From: Sepioteuthis lessoniana
Taxonomy: Eukaryota; Mollusca; Cephalopoda; Myopsida; Loliginidae
Length of the DNA stretch: 64,000 nt
Assembly: GCA_963585895.1 (NCBI GenBank)
Contig: OY757911.1
Coordinates: forward strand, 63,847,807 to 63,911,806
Direction of reading: 5' to 3'
Shown here: piece by piece, positions 1 to 9,359 of the stretch
Numbering within the stretch: the first letter of the stretch is position 1
How the letters are laid out: each line of letters starts with the position of its first letter
Program-made: the position numbers and the translations under genes
The notes under the pieces: generated by a model
What the model saw: only the letters and a program-made list of their open reading frames with translations
Database searches by the model: none
Told to the model about the DNA's origin: nothing

Positions 1-180
1 TTATTTATTTCGTTGGTTATAGTCGTTGTTGTCGGTATCTGACTCCTTTGTTTTTCTTCTTACCCCATTAACTTGTTGGCTTCTTTGTCTATGGGAGGCA
101 GCAAGAGAATTTAAAGAAGGAAGGAAAGCGATGAGGATACTTTTTTACTTCCAAATTTATTCTAAAATTTAACGATCATT
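1..180 (+). repeat. Left arm of a long inverted repeat
   Basis: Reverse-complementary, with scattered mismatches, to 2418-2605. Shared segments include the motif GGCAGCAAGAGAATTTA, followed by pyrimidine and purine tracts in the same order. The copy may continue left of the window. It may be a dispersed repeat family lying in opposite orientations rather than the ends of one element. Confidence 0.75.
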
Positions 181-1029
181 CTATGGGCGCGAGAATTTCC
201 CCTGAAACCAGTAGAAATAGTCGCGTCTCCCAAACAAGGGGTTAAGATATATTAGTTATTTTTGGTGGGTGGTGAGTTTAAGCTCACTTGTCATGTCCAC
301 TTGATGTTTTTCAGTGAAGTATGTTTTTCCGTGGTAAAAGTTTGCCTTTTGTCGGTTGTTTAGCGGGTGTCTTTAGCAGAGGGTGTTTTTAGCTGAAGCA
401 GCTCACTAGTAGCAGACCTGGCAAAGAATCTGACCACGGGACCCAAATCAGCATATGCTCTCACTGCTAGCAACCGAGAGAAAGGGGCCCTCTTCAATAC
501 CAGCGACACGGGTGAAGTGACAGAACTTCTCTTTAGCACATGGAAGCCCTTTTATTTAGGCGTTAGTAGTTCTTGCGTCCTGTCAGAGGGCTTCAGATTT
601 TTGAAATTTATTTCATTTTATTCATTTATTTTTCTTTTCTAATCCCAACAAAAGTAAATATATACTTTGCAATTTGGCGCTAGACTTTTTCCGAATCCAT
701 AAAGCAAACACTATAAACCAAAGAAAATGTATTTTCTATTAAAATCTTAATCTTTGAACTGAAAATCCCTGACCACTGCACGACTTCTGCCTCGATTATA
801 GTCAGTACGTTCTACCATCTTTTTTGTTGTTTTACAAATTTGGAGATTTCTCTTGAGATCTCACGATTTGGATGCTTTAATCTGAAATTTATTTAAAAAG
901 TGTAAAAGGGTCCCCAAATGACGGTTTCGAACATCTCGTCCTGTGGAGTAAAGGTTAACAAGTTAATTACGAAGACCATTACTTACTGGATGTCCTACAC
1001 TTGTGACTTTTTGTTGTAATTTACTAATG
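181..1029. other. No recognised feature
   Basis: AT-rich sequence with a somewhat GC-richer patch around 400-600. No sustained reading frame, no recognisable repeat shared elsewhere in the window, and no convincing splice-bounded exon. Confidence 0.5.
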
Positions 1030-1106
1030 GCACAAAATGAGACTCGAACTCACTCGTGAAGGTTTGCTAGTCTAGCTTGCTAACCATTTCACCACCTAAG
1101 GCGCCC
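1030..1106 (-). repeat. tRNA-like unit 1 of a tandem pair
   Basis: On the minus strand this reads as a tRNA-like head with an A-box-like stretch (GGTGGTGAAATGGTTAGC) and a B box (GAGTTCGAGTCTC). The acceptor arms pair poorly and there is no canonical seven-base anticodon loop, so it is tRNA-derived and not a working tRNA gene. It closely matches the unit at 1171-1247. Confidence 0.6.
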
Positions 1107-1170
1107 ATGAGACTTGTGTGTAGTAATTTATGAAGTTCTTTACTTCAACGTGACACAAGGCCGTATGAAT

Positions 1171-1247
1171 GGGGCACCCAATGAGAATCGAACTCACTCG
1201 TGAAGGTTTGCTAGTCTAGCTTGCTAACCATTACACTACCAGAGGTG
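1171..1247 (-). repeat. tRNA-like unit 2 of a tandem pair
   Basis: Minus-strand copy with A box GGTAGTGTAATGGTTAGC and B box GAGTTCGATTCTC, nearly identical to 1030-1106 through the central 45 bases. Acceptor ends pair at six of seven positions if a wobble is allowed, but the anticodon arm is abnormal. Two heads about 130 bp apart suggest a dimeric SINE or a local duplication. Confidence 0.6.
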
Positions 1248-2010
1248 TCTCTTGTAGCTTATGTTAGACTAAATTAATCTATGGAAATACTTTGCATGTT
1301 TTTTAATGTTAGATAGCCTTTTCTTTTAAAAAGCAAAGAAATAAGTAGATAAATTCAAAAGAGGTCATTTTTTACATCTCACGGTAAGAATAGGATAGGC
1401 GGAGCGTCAATCGACCGAATAAAAGATAAATTTATATAACAGTAGACATGAGAAGGGTGAGATTTGTTACTAAAAGCAAACCCACAAAGCCAGTTGTTGG
1501 CTATGTGATCACACTGAAATCATTTCTGAGATTCAAAACTAAAATATTGGAGAAAAATATTTGGACTATTTTGTTTGGTGCGTTTTGGTGTCGTAATCTT
1601 TCCTCCTTCTTTTCAAGTTTTTTTTTCATTCATTTTTTCAAGCTTTTTTGTTATTTTAATCTTTTATTATTACTTTTTTTTTTAGCAAAAAACTAAAATA
1701 CAGTTTTCTTTCTTTCCTTTTTCTTTAAACACCTTCTTTTCTGCAGTTCACTGTCCTTGAACAATATATCTGTTTCGGATATGAAACAATGTCTTCTCTT
1801 ATTTCATCCGATTCCGCAAACGTTTATCTTTATGATATCATACAGCATTCATGAAACAAAGTAATTTCAAAATAAGATAACTGAACATAAAGTTAATTTA
1901 ATAAGCAATTTCATCGAAAAATATTCCTTCATTCCTGCTGCTAAACATTGATGATTGCAATAATGGAAGGAATTGGGGTATGATAAATAAAGAATATTAT
2001 TGAACGTACA
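1248..2010. other. No recognised feature
   Basis: AT-rich with poly-T tracts near 1610-1690. The 82-codon frame at 1448-1696 is low-complexity (Phe and Leu from T runs) and is not supported as a gene. Confidence 0.5.
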
Positions 2011-2028
2011 TAAATATATATATATATA

Positions 2029-2280
2029 TAAGTTGGCGACCGTAGTCGAGAGTGACCCGAAGGCACCCTTTTCAATAGCTACAACACCAAAATGTCGGGG
2101 AGTGAGCTACTCCTTTCCTTGGATTGCCCCACTTTACCCTTGATCCGTACCATTTAATGTTGAGCGTTAAGCAAGGAGGCATCAAGTACCATTTTTTGAG
2201 TTTTTTGTATGACGCGATTTTGGGTTGAACGCAGGTCTCCCGGGCCATTGGCAAACACTCTAACCATTATTCCAATATCA
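2029..2280 (-). mobile_element. SINE-A copy
   Basis: tRNA-derived SINE read on the minus strand. Its 3' end (AGTTGGCGACC in plus orientation) abuts a short (TA)n run. Then come the body with the GATCCGTACC block, the short poly-A linker, and a degenerate tRNA head at 2235-2280 with a weakened B box. Older than the copies at 8074 and 15754. Confidence 0.85.
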
Positions 2281-2379
2281 GTTATTGTCTGAAATATATT
2301 AAACGAGGCGATTTAATTACATAAAAATGTCTCAGAATATTTACTAAATGAAAAACCCTTAGATTAATGACTAGTGCCT

Positions 2380-2412
2380 AGTCGGCTGGGGCTTTCGAAT
2401 ACACCAACCGCC
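2380..2412 (+). mobile_element. Ret-B 5' end fragment
   Basis: Starts with AGTCGGCTGGGGCT and runs about 30 bp into the family's 5' body before switching to the inverted-repeat arm. Confidence 0.6.
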
Positions 2413-2417
2413 CTCAG

Positions 2418-2605
2418 AATGATCGTTAACCCTTAAAAGTTGGAAGTTAAAAAGGTATCCTCATATCTTTCCTTCCTTTCCTAAATTCTCTTGCTGCCTT
2501 CCACGGACAAAGAAGCCCATAAGTTAATGGGATAAGAAGAAAAACAAAGGAGTCAAATACCTTCAATAACGACCACTACTAACAACCAAAGAAACAAATT
2601 AATAA
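2418..2605 (-). repeat. Right arm of a long inverted repeat
   Basis: Inverted counterpart of 1-180. It adjoins a SINE-D-like tRNA head directly at 2607, so this body may belong to a further SINE family with that head. Confidence 0.75.
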
Positions 2606-2606
2606 A

Positions 2607-2692
2607 CCTAAGAGCGTGATTGGAGTTCGAACTAGCTTACTAAGATTTCACTGACCAGCTCATTACCTATGTCACGAGGACTCCCGGCGATA
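2607..2692 (-). mobile_element. SINE-D-type tRNA head fragment
   Basis: On the minus strand: GAGTCCTCGTGACATAGG followed by a B box (TAGTTCGAACTCCAA). Matches the first about 85 bp of the SINE-D copy at 53741; the usual central domain does not follow. Confidence 0.6.
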
Positions 2693-2937
2693 ACTTCTTA
2701 TCTAAATGAAAACTCACATCCTCTTTAGCCTTGTTTCGCTAACATAGGTCTGGAAGTGGTAAATGGAATTAGGAATACGTTAAAAGGTTTGATTCAGACA
2801 CTGGTAAAGCATTAATGTATCTCTGTTTGTTAAAAGAGACAAGAGTTTGAATCTTACAAAAATTATATCCTTCATAATTTTAACGCTGTCGTATAATGAT
2901 AAGCGCGACGACTGTCAGAGGCGAAACTAAAATAGTG

Positions 2938-3427
2938 TGTGGGTTGGGTTTTATGGCTTATCAACCTTTGTAGGTTATCTAATGCCAAATCCATTTTTAT
3001 ACAAATAATCAGTTCTATTTCAAACAATTCAGTTTAGCATGAGTACACAGTTTAATTGTCAAAAACATTTCTATTTTAAGCTATTCAGTTTAGTCAAAAA
3101 GTTCTATTTCAAACAATTCAGTTTAGCATTAGTACGCAGTTTAGATACCAAAACATATTTATTTCAAGCAATTGAGTTTAGCATTAGTACAGAGTTTAGT
3201 TCTATTTGATCCATTGATAGGACCCTATCAGGTTCTTCCACTCTGGACTAAAGTGGACCTGGGAGCGATGGCAATAAAAGGGTACTCTGCATTCTCCAAA
3301 GTTCCAGCATTTCTGGAACCTCACCATCGGATTGTTTAATGTCATATCTAGGGCACTAGTTGGGGGGGGGTTTACTCCTCTGCAGAGGTGCAGTCAGAGT
3401 ATTCTTCGGCCCCAGCCGACTGGGCAA
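2938..3427 (-). mobile_element. Ret-B copy, near full length
   Basis: Read on the minus strand: CAGTCGGCTGGGGC at the right end, the conserved body (blocks near GGTCCACTT and GGTCCTATC), several diverged about 55-bp minisatellite units built on AACTGAATTGTTTGAAATAG, then the 3' tail GGCATTAGATAACCTACAAA at the left end. No tRNA-like promoter boxes are seen. Confidence 0.8.
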
Positions 3428-3920
3428 TTGAAATAGAGTGGTATGTCTTACCCAGCTCTTCCTTCACGAGCATAATACCGTTAATTTAGATTTAATTCCA
3501 CATCTTTATTATTTTACTCCTTGCAGTATTGTCACACTGGGTCTAACAAGTGGGTCTTTCACTGAACTCTATGTGACAAAATGTCTTTCCAATTCTACAG
3601 AACACATCTTAGCATTCTTGCTGAATTTAACAATGCTGTAATGTAATATTTGCTCATTTGCAACTTTATTAACTTAAGTATTAACTTTTCCTTTTTTCTT
3701 TGTTATATAAAAACAATCTATTTTACATTCTTGTTGTTGTGAAATGTCTTTTTATCTGCGTTGTTCATATTCTTTGTGTTGTTAATTGTGAAATGAAACT
3801 CTGAGTTTTGCTTCTGACAAAACCTTGTGAGAACAAACTCATCACCCCACAAGTAGTGACCACCGATAGTTCATTCACCGCCCTTTCTTTTCGCTTTCTT
3901 TTGATTTCAATCTGCAGTCT
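3428..3920. other. No recognised feature
   Basis: AT-rich, no recognisable repeat or exon. Short frames here lack splice-like borders and have no recognisable motif. Confidence 0.5.
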
Positions 3921-3985
3921 GCCGAAATGGCAAAGTCCACTATTCTGCAGGTTCTCTTTATTGTTATCATTATTATTATTATTGC
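3921..3985 (-). mobile_element. RLE-LINE 3' fragment
   Basis: About 40 bp matching the antisense of the LINE endonuclease region (the stretch coding for VDFAVP-type residues), followed by a short (ATT)n run. Confidence 0.55.
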
Positions 3986-4132
3986 AACTGTTCGGCCGTG
4001 TACCTTCTGAAGTTTCTGAGATACTTGTGTTCTACAATGTTGTTGAATTTTGTCTTTTTTTTTTATCTAAAGACGTAAAAACTGCACGTGACGTGTCTGA
4101 GATGGGTTAACATGAAAGAATGCTACAAATAT

Positions 4133-4170
4133 CTGATGAAGGCCAAAGTGTAGATGACCGAAACGTTGTG
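4133..4170 (+). other. Hammerhead-like motif, Penelope type, probably inactive
   Basis: Contains CTGATGA, about 20 nt that could form a weak helix II, then GAAAC and GTTGTG. That is the order of a hammerhead ribozyme core with a minimal helix III, the form known from Penelope-like retroelements. The putative cleavage triplet reads GTG, not NUH, and flanking helix I pairing is poor, so activity is unlikely. A related motif lies at 7325-7367. Confidence 0.35.
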
Positions 4171-4801
4171 AAAAATAAGACATACAAGAAAAACAAAGAA
4201 CTAATAGCATACAATGATATATCTTAAGTATATGAAAACGTTATTAGATGCTTATTAGTAAGGAGAGTGTTTTAATCGATTCCTCACTCTTCAAGGGCCA
4301 ATATTAGCATCACAATATCTGTGATATGCTAACAAGAACATAACGAAAAGAAAGAGGAAATAAACTCACTTGTACATACCATTTAGCCTTTTATATACAC
4401 AATATACCCACAAGTGGTATTAAAAGGAAAGAATACACAAATATGCGCCAGCAACAAAAACTATTCCCATATTGTTTCATGAACAAGCAGTATGTGAAAA
4501 GGGTGCAAAATAGAAAAAGGCTTACTTGATAAGATTACGTAAGCTAGCTCAGTTGCTTTTCCGTTTCTTTGTAAATCCAAAGATAAAGTCTTTACTGTTC
4601 TAAGACTAGTGGTAAAATGAGATCGGAAATGTAAATTGGACATACAAGTTACCTTAGGAAGATAATTATTCACTGTATCCCTTGGACGTTCCAGCACTCT
4701 TTTTGAAAACTAGAGACTGAATACAAAATTCAAAATTAATTCTTATTTCGAAATCTTTACACAAACTTGATAAATTTCATTTCACTCTCTCAAAATTATA
4801 T
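4171..4801. other. No recognised feature
   Basis: AT-rich, no repeats shared with the rest of the window and no supported exon. Confidence 0.5.
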
Positions 4802-5072
4802 CCGGACATTGGCATGACGGTTAGAGTGTTCGCCAATGGCCAGGGAGACCTGGGTTCAATCCCAGGATGAGTCATACCAAAGACTCAAAAAATGGTTCTT
4901 GATGCCCCCTTGCTTAGCACTCAGCATTATAAAGGTAGGGATCAAGGGTAAAGTGGAGCAATCCAGGGAAAGGAGTAACGCTCTCTCCTACACCTTGGTG
5001 TAGTAGCTATCAAAAAAGGAGCCTTCGGGTCACCCTCGAATAAGGTCGCCAACTTTACTTTCTTACTTATTA
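4802..5072 (+). mobile_element. SINE-A copy
   Basis: Plus-strand SINE with A box TGGCATGACGG, B box GGTTCAATCCC, the trailing GAGTCATACCAAAGACTC segment, the body with GATCAAGGGTAAAGTGG, and a 3' end at GGTCGCCAACTTTACTT. Nearly full length. No clear target-site duplication found. Confidence 0.9.
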
Positions 5073-5235
5073 AGTTAAGCTTAGTGGCGGCACAAAGCCA
5101 AAAGTACCCAGGGAGATGGAATAATTATTAGGATACGGACACTGTGATTGGGATAAGAACGATCTTATGATTTACGAAGTTTTCTTTTCAAACATAAAGG
5201 ACATAAGAGTTTAACTTTGTAAGATTCACATATTT

Positions 5236-5440
5236 TGGGGGGCGTTTCCGTGGCGTTGTGGTTAACATGCTAGATTGCAACATTGTAATAAGTTCGAACT
5301 TCAGTCACATTATTACGTTCTCTTTCAGACTAATATCTTATTCCCCCAGGCAATGGGTTAGATAGATCCTCAACTGTTCTTCTGCAGGGAGGGCTTTAGC
5401 ATTATATACCCCACGAGGGTTAGTATGCCATTAAGAACAA
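5236..5440 (+). mobile_element. SINE-D copy
   Basis: tRNA-type head (CCGTGGCGTTGTGGTTAAC, B box AGTTCGAACTTCA), then the block ATTACGTTCTCTTTC, the central domain with the CCCCCAGG segment, and a tail with TTTAGCATTATATACCCC ending near GCCATTAAGAAC. The tail is the one shared with Ret-B. Confidence 0.8.
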
Positions 5441-6085
5441 AAGAAACTGAACCAAGTCAAACATGAACATATTTTGTCTGGAATAGAATGAAAGAATGCA
5501 TTTTTGCGTTACAGGTGGAGAAAATGAACAGAGCGAGAAAGAACTTGCTTAAGGCTAACAGAAGCAATTTCACAACATCTGGTTCTACCTCACTTTGCTT
5601 TCTTGATGCTTAGGAATTTGTTTCTCTAGTCGCTCCATGTTTGGATTTCTCTTTGTTGACCCGGGGAAAATGTAAATCAAAATGACAACTGTTTATGTAT
5701 TAAGAAGGTTTTAAAGGAACTGTTTGACAGAACGTAAGGCGGATCAATGACAATGGATTAGATTTACGTATCTCAAATATTCTGGATAATTACAGGATTT
5801 AATTGGTTGATTATATGAGTTTAACGGCATGTCAATCCGTCTAGGGTTATTTTATGCTTAGGTACACTACATTACACAGATCTCTGGAAATAGACCCTCC
5901 AATCAAATATAGTTTAGTGTCATACTGTAGAGACTACATATGCGAGGTCTTACCTCTCTGTTGGAGATACAGTCAGGGCTATACACAAAAATTTCAGCGG
6001 ATCAGTCCTTAAAATGAAAGTATTGAATAATTTTGCTCTATTGATTGAATAAGAAAAACATTCGTTAAAATGAAACATTTCAGTT
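5441..6085. other. No recognised feature
   Basis: AT-rich unique-looking sequence; no supported exon, RNA or repeat. Confidence 0.5.
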
Positions 6086-6086
6086 A

Positions 6087-6170
6087 GGGGAGCCACCATG
6101 ACGTAGTGGCTAACGTGCTGGGCTATGTGAGTGAAGACATTATGGATTTCCAGTTTGCTACGCTGACACA
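6087..6170 (+). mobile_element. tRNA-headed SINE fragment
   Basis: Resembles the SINE-D head (CCACCATGACGTAGTGGCTAA), truncated before the central domain. Confidence 0.45.
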
Positions 6171-6409
6171 CAAATCTTGATTAAAGTTTTTTTTTAAATA
6201 TTCTTAAAGATGAAAAAGTACTGATGAAATCACTAAAATATTTTTGGACGGTCATATTTGTTATGCTTTTAAAAAGTAAATATTTTCTTATCGTGAGTTT
6301 GTGTATCTATCAACATAAGTGTATATATATCTCTTTATAAAGCTGCTATAAGTGTTGGTATATTTATTTATACGTGTCGGTCTTCTATGTTAAATTGCGT
6401 CGCTTAGTG

Positions 6410-6850
6410 ATAAAACCAGTGAGGGTCTCATCTATTGATCAAGTAGATATGTTTCGAAATTATTTGTATTTGATAGGAATACTTGAAAACATAAAACTGT
6501 GTGCAAATTATTGATATTAAGAACAGTTACCTGAAACTATAATTGTTTTTTCTTGGATTATCATTATTATTATTATTAGTTACTCTAAAACATATAATTT
6601 CTTAAAATCATTGGTGTTAGATAGAAATACTTGAAACTATATAATTGTGTGCAAACAAATGAGTATTATCAAATAGGAATAGTTACTCTCTATATATAAT
6701 GGAGCATGAATTATTAGTATTAGATTGGAATACTTGAAACATACCATAATGGGCAAATCAATTATATTGGATAGAAATACTTGATATCATACATCAGTGT
6801 GTAACTATATGTTTATCGATAACTAAAGTGCTATTTAAAACATGTAATGT
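6410..6850 (+). mobile_element. Ret-B fragment with minisatellite
   Basis: Begins with a diverged end of the Ret-B body (AGGGTCTCATCTATTGATC), then irregular units built on GGAATACTTGAAACCATA, the 46-bp unit class also seen at 18303-18440. Strongly diverged. Confidence 0.55.
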
Positions 6851-7320
6851 GTAATAGTACCCAAGCTGCGGTCGGTACAGAACTCTTCCGTGACTATTGA
6901 TACCAGACTCTGTACTCATTTCCGGTGGACACTTGGCAGTCGGACTGACTTCTAACACTTTGTACATGTTGTATTATACTTCGTTAATATATTTTGTTCC
7001 ACGCAAACCAGAGTTGTGTTATTCTTCCGGACCCTTTACTGATCTACAACATAATGTGACACAGAAAATCTAATTATGATTACAATTAAAAATGAATCAA
7101 ATTTCGACATAGAATAACCCATAAGCAGTTTATATGCCGTTAAAAAATAAGCCAAACAATTATTTTCGTTTGGTATATGTGTTTTTATTCATTCAACAAA
7201 TCTTAAAATAGAAAATGGTTTGTCTTAGAATATTTGTGTATTTGTCTGAATTTCTGGGAAGAAGCATGATAACTTTTATCACTTGGAATATTCGGACTAT
7301 TGAGCTCATCTTTATTGTTA
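6851..7320. other. No recognised feature
   Basis: AT-rich; no supported exon or repeat. Confidence 0.5.
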
Positions 7321-7324
7321 TACC

Positions 7325-7367
7325 CACAACGTTTCGGCTGATATCTGCATTCGGCCTTCTTCGGGTG
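7325..7367 (-). other. Penelope-type motif with mutated hammerhead core
   Basis: On the minus strand it reads CCGAAGAAGGCCGAATG, then CCGAAACGTTGTG, parallel to the motif at 4133-4170. The CTGATGA core is changed (CCGAAGA), so it cannot be an active hammerhead. Best read as a relic of the same retroelement class. Confidence 0.35.
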
Positions 7368-7466
7368 TTCCCTTTATTTAATCCACAGGAGTAGACTGTT
7401 CCAGTTGTGTTTACAATAGCTGGATACAAGAGTTAAGTTACAGTAAGAATTAATTGTTATTCTTAC

Positions 7467-7540
7467 CTGTTGTTGCGATTGAACATGTAACCTCCAATTA
7501 ATTTCACTCAGAAGCACCTTCCAGCCAAACGCCTTATCAA
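7467..7540 (-). CDS. Candidate internal exon, COMMD1-like
   Basis: The minus strand is open for 24 codons plus two bases between an acceptor-like GGGCAG (7541-7546) and a strong donor CAG/gtaaga at 7467/7466. The peptide contains SEINWRLHVQSQ. COMM-domain proteins have a conserved Trp in a similar L-x-x-x-x-W-R-x-x-x-x-S-Q context; COMMD1 is the closest I can recall. If real it is one short exon of a gene with long introns; partner exons were not found. Alternative: a chance open stretch of 74 nt. No repeat family covers this interval. Confidence 0.33.
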
Positions 7541-7599
7541 CTGCCCATTTAAAAATGATTCCCATAAACAAATAATTAATACAAGCAACTACAAATTTA

Positions 7600-8060
7600 C
7601 TATTGATATATTCGTACTGCTAAATAAAAGTTTTGATTTTTACTCTCACCCACCATAATATAATGATCACACGCTTGAAAATGATTTAAAACTATTTTTA
7701 AAAGGATACAATTCAGAAATTAATTTGAGTTATCCAATAATGAATAAACTGTTTTTAAATTACTTTAAAAAAAAAAAAAGAAACAATTCATTCAATCTGT
7801 ACAACACAGATGCAACTAACCAATCTTTTAAGATTGCAGTCAAAGAAAATTTTAGAAATAACAAAAACAAAACAAAACAAAACGATACATAACACATGAG
7901 AACATGCAAAGAAATAAGAAAAAAGAAGTAAAACTAAACAAAACAAAACAAAAAATGCGAAACTCTTATGATGCTTACAATGACAACAAATGAATGCATA
8001 AAAATAGAATAGTTACCAATACAAATGTCCTTCCTATATATTGAATTAGTTTAAGAGACT
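7600..8060. other. A-rich stretch, no recognised feature
   Basis: AT-rich with A-rich low-complexity segments (AAAAC-type repeats) at about 7855-7960. No gene seen. Confidence 0.5.
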
Positions 8061-8073
8061 TATGAGTCTATTG

Positions 8074-8322
8074 GCCTAATGAGTTAAATGTTCGCCAGTG
8101 GTCCGGGAGACCAGGGTTCAATCCCTGGTCGAGTCATACCAAAGACTCAGAAAATGGTACTTGATGTTACCTTGCTTAACACTCAGCATTATGAAAGGAT
8201 CAAGGGTAAAGTGGAGCAATCCAGGGAATGGAGTCGCATTCTCCCCTACACCTCGGTGTAGTAGCTATTGAAAAGGGAGCTTTCAGGCCACCCTCGACTA
8301 CGGTCCCCAACTTTACTTTTAC
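8074..8322 (+). mobile_element. SINE-A copy with 13-bp target-site duplication
   Basis: Near full length: A box TGGCCTAATGA, B box GGTTCAATCCC, body with GGATCAAGGGTAAAGTGG, 3' end CCCCAACTTTACTTT. Flanked by a perfect direct repeat TATGAGTCTATTG at 8061-8073 and 8323-8335, so both ends and the mechanism (LINE-type target-primed insertion) are supported directly by sequence. Confidence 0.95.
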
Positions 8323-8335
8323 TATGAGTCTATTG

Positions 8336-8787
8336 AAGAGTGAAAAGCGATATCTGGTATTTTCTGTCACTCTTTCTCTTGCAGATGAAAATTGGCAGGT
8401 TTTAACCAGGGATATGGTCCCTTCATGCATTTCTAAAATGAGCCGCAAAACTACTGGGCATGATATGAACTTGATTCGTCTAATCGTCCGATATAACATT
8501 ATATATAGGAACAGACGAATCTTACTGACCTAACACAAGGTGATAATGATAGAGTAGTTGTCATCTATGGGTATCGGTGAATATCTAGATGAAGCTAATA
8601 GCCAAAAGTATAACACTGGATTCTCCCAATAATTTACAAATGATCTATTCGAGGTTTAACCGAAAAAAAGCAGAAAGAGTAGAAAATAACAGGACTTCAT
8701 CGAAGAACAAAACAAGGTGTGGTATACGATAGTTATGATTGCGTCTACAGTAATTGATATATTTAGAACAATTTAAAAGGTTGGTTT
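8336..8787. other. No recognised feature
   Basis: AT-rich; two antiparallel frames near 8200-8533 are largely inside the SINE and are not genes. Confidence 0.5.
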
Positions 8788-9200
8788 GTTGGTTGGTTGT
8801 TTTGTTTTCGGCGTATCAACAGTTTTTTTTTGGTCATTTGACGCCGAATTGAATTTCAAACAATTCAGTTTAGTATAAGTATAGTTTTTGTTTACAAACA
8901 GTTAAATGTCAAAATAGTTCAGTTAAATGTCAAAACAGTTCTATTTCAAACAATTCAGTTTAGCATAACTATACAGTTTAGTTCTATTTAATCCATAGAT
9001 AGGACTCTGTCAGTTGCAACCACTCCGGACCAGATAGGACCTTGAAGCAATGGCAATGAAGGGGTAACCCACTTTCTCCAAAGCTCCAGCATTACTGGAA
9101 CCTCACCATCAGATTGTTTTGAGTCATATCTCTGACACTCGTTGGAGGGTGTCTTACCCCTCAGCAGAGAAGCAGTCGGTGTATTCCACAGTCCCAGCTG
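8788..9200 (-). mobile_element. Ret-B copy
   Basis: Minus-strand copy. Left end carries the (AACC)n-type tail seen as GGTTGGTT repeats, then a diverged tail, about three minisatellite units with CAATTCAGTTTAG, the body, and the 5' end at 9200 with a degraded CAGCTGG-type start. Confidence 0.8.
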
Positions 9201-9359
9201 TAAAAGGGGAAAAATTTGAAAAATGAGGAACTGGAAATTTAGATCAGTCGGCAGTGCTAGAGGTAGCCAGGGTTACAGAGAGGATTTCCAGTCATATATT
9301 CCCTAACAACAACCAACTGATCCTAGTGGTAACAAGCTTATAATAATAATAATAATAAC

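Noticed and set aside
1171-1247. Functional tRNA gene on the minus strand
   Set aside because: No seven-base anticodon loop in a normal stem and a near-identical tandem copy; best read as SINE-derived.
8074-8145. tRNA gene
   Set aside because: A and B boxes are present, but the sequence continues into a repeated SINE body, lacks proper acceptor pairing, and recurs many times.
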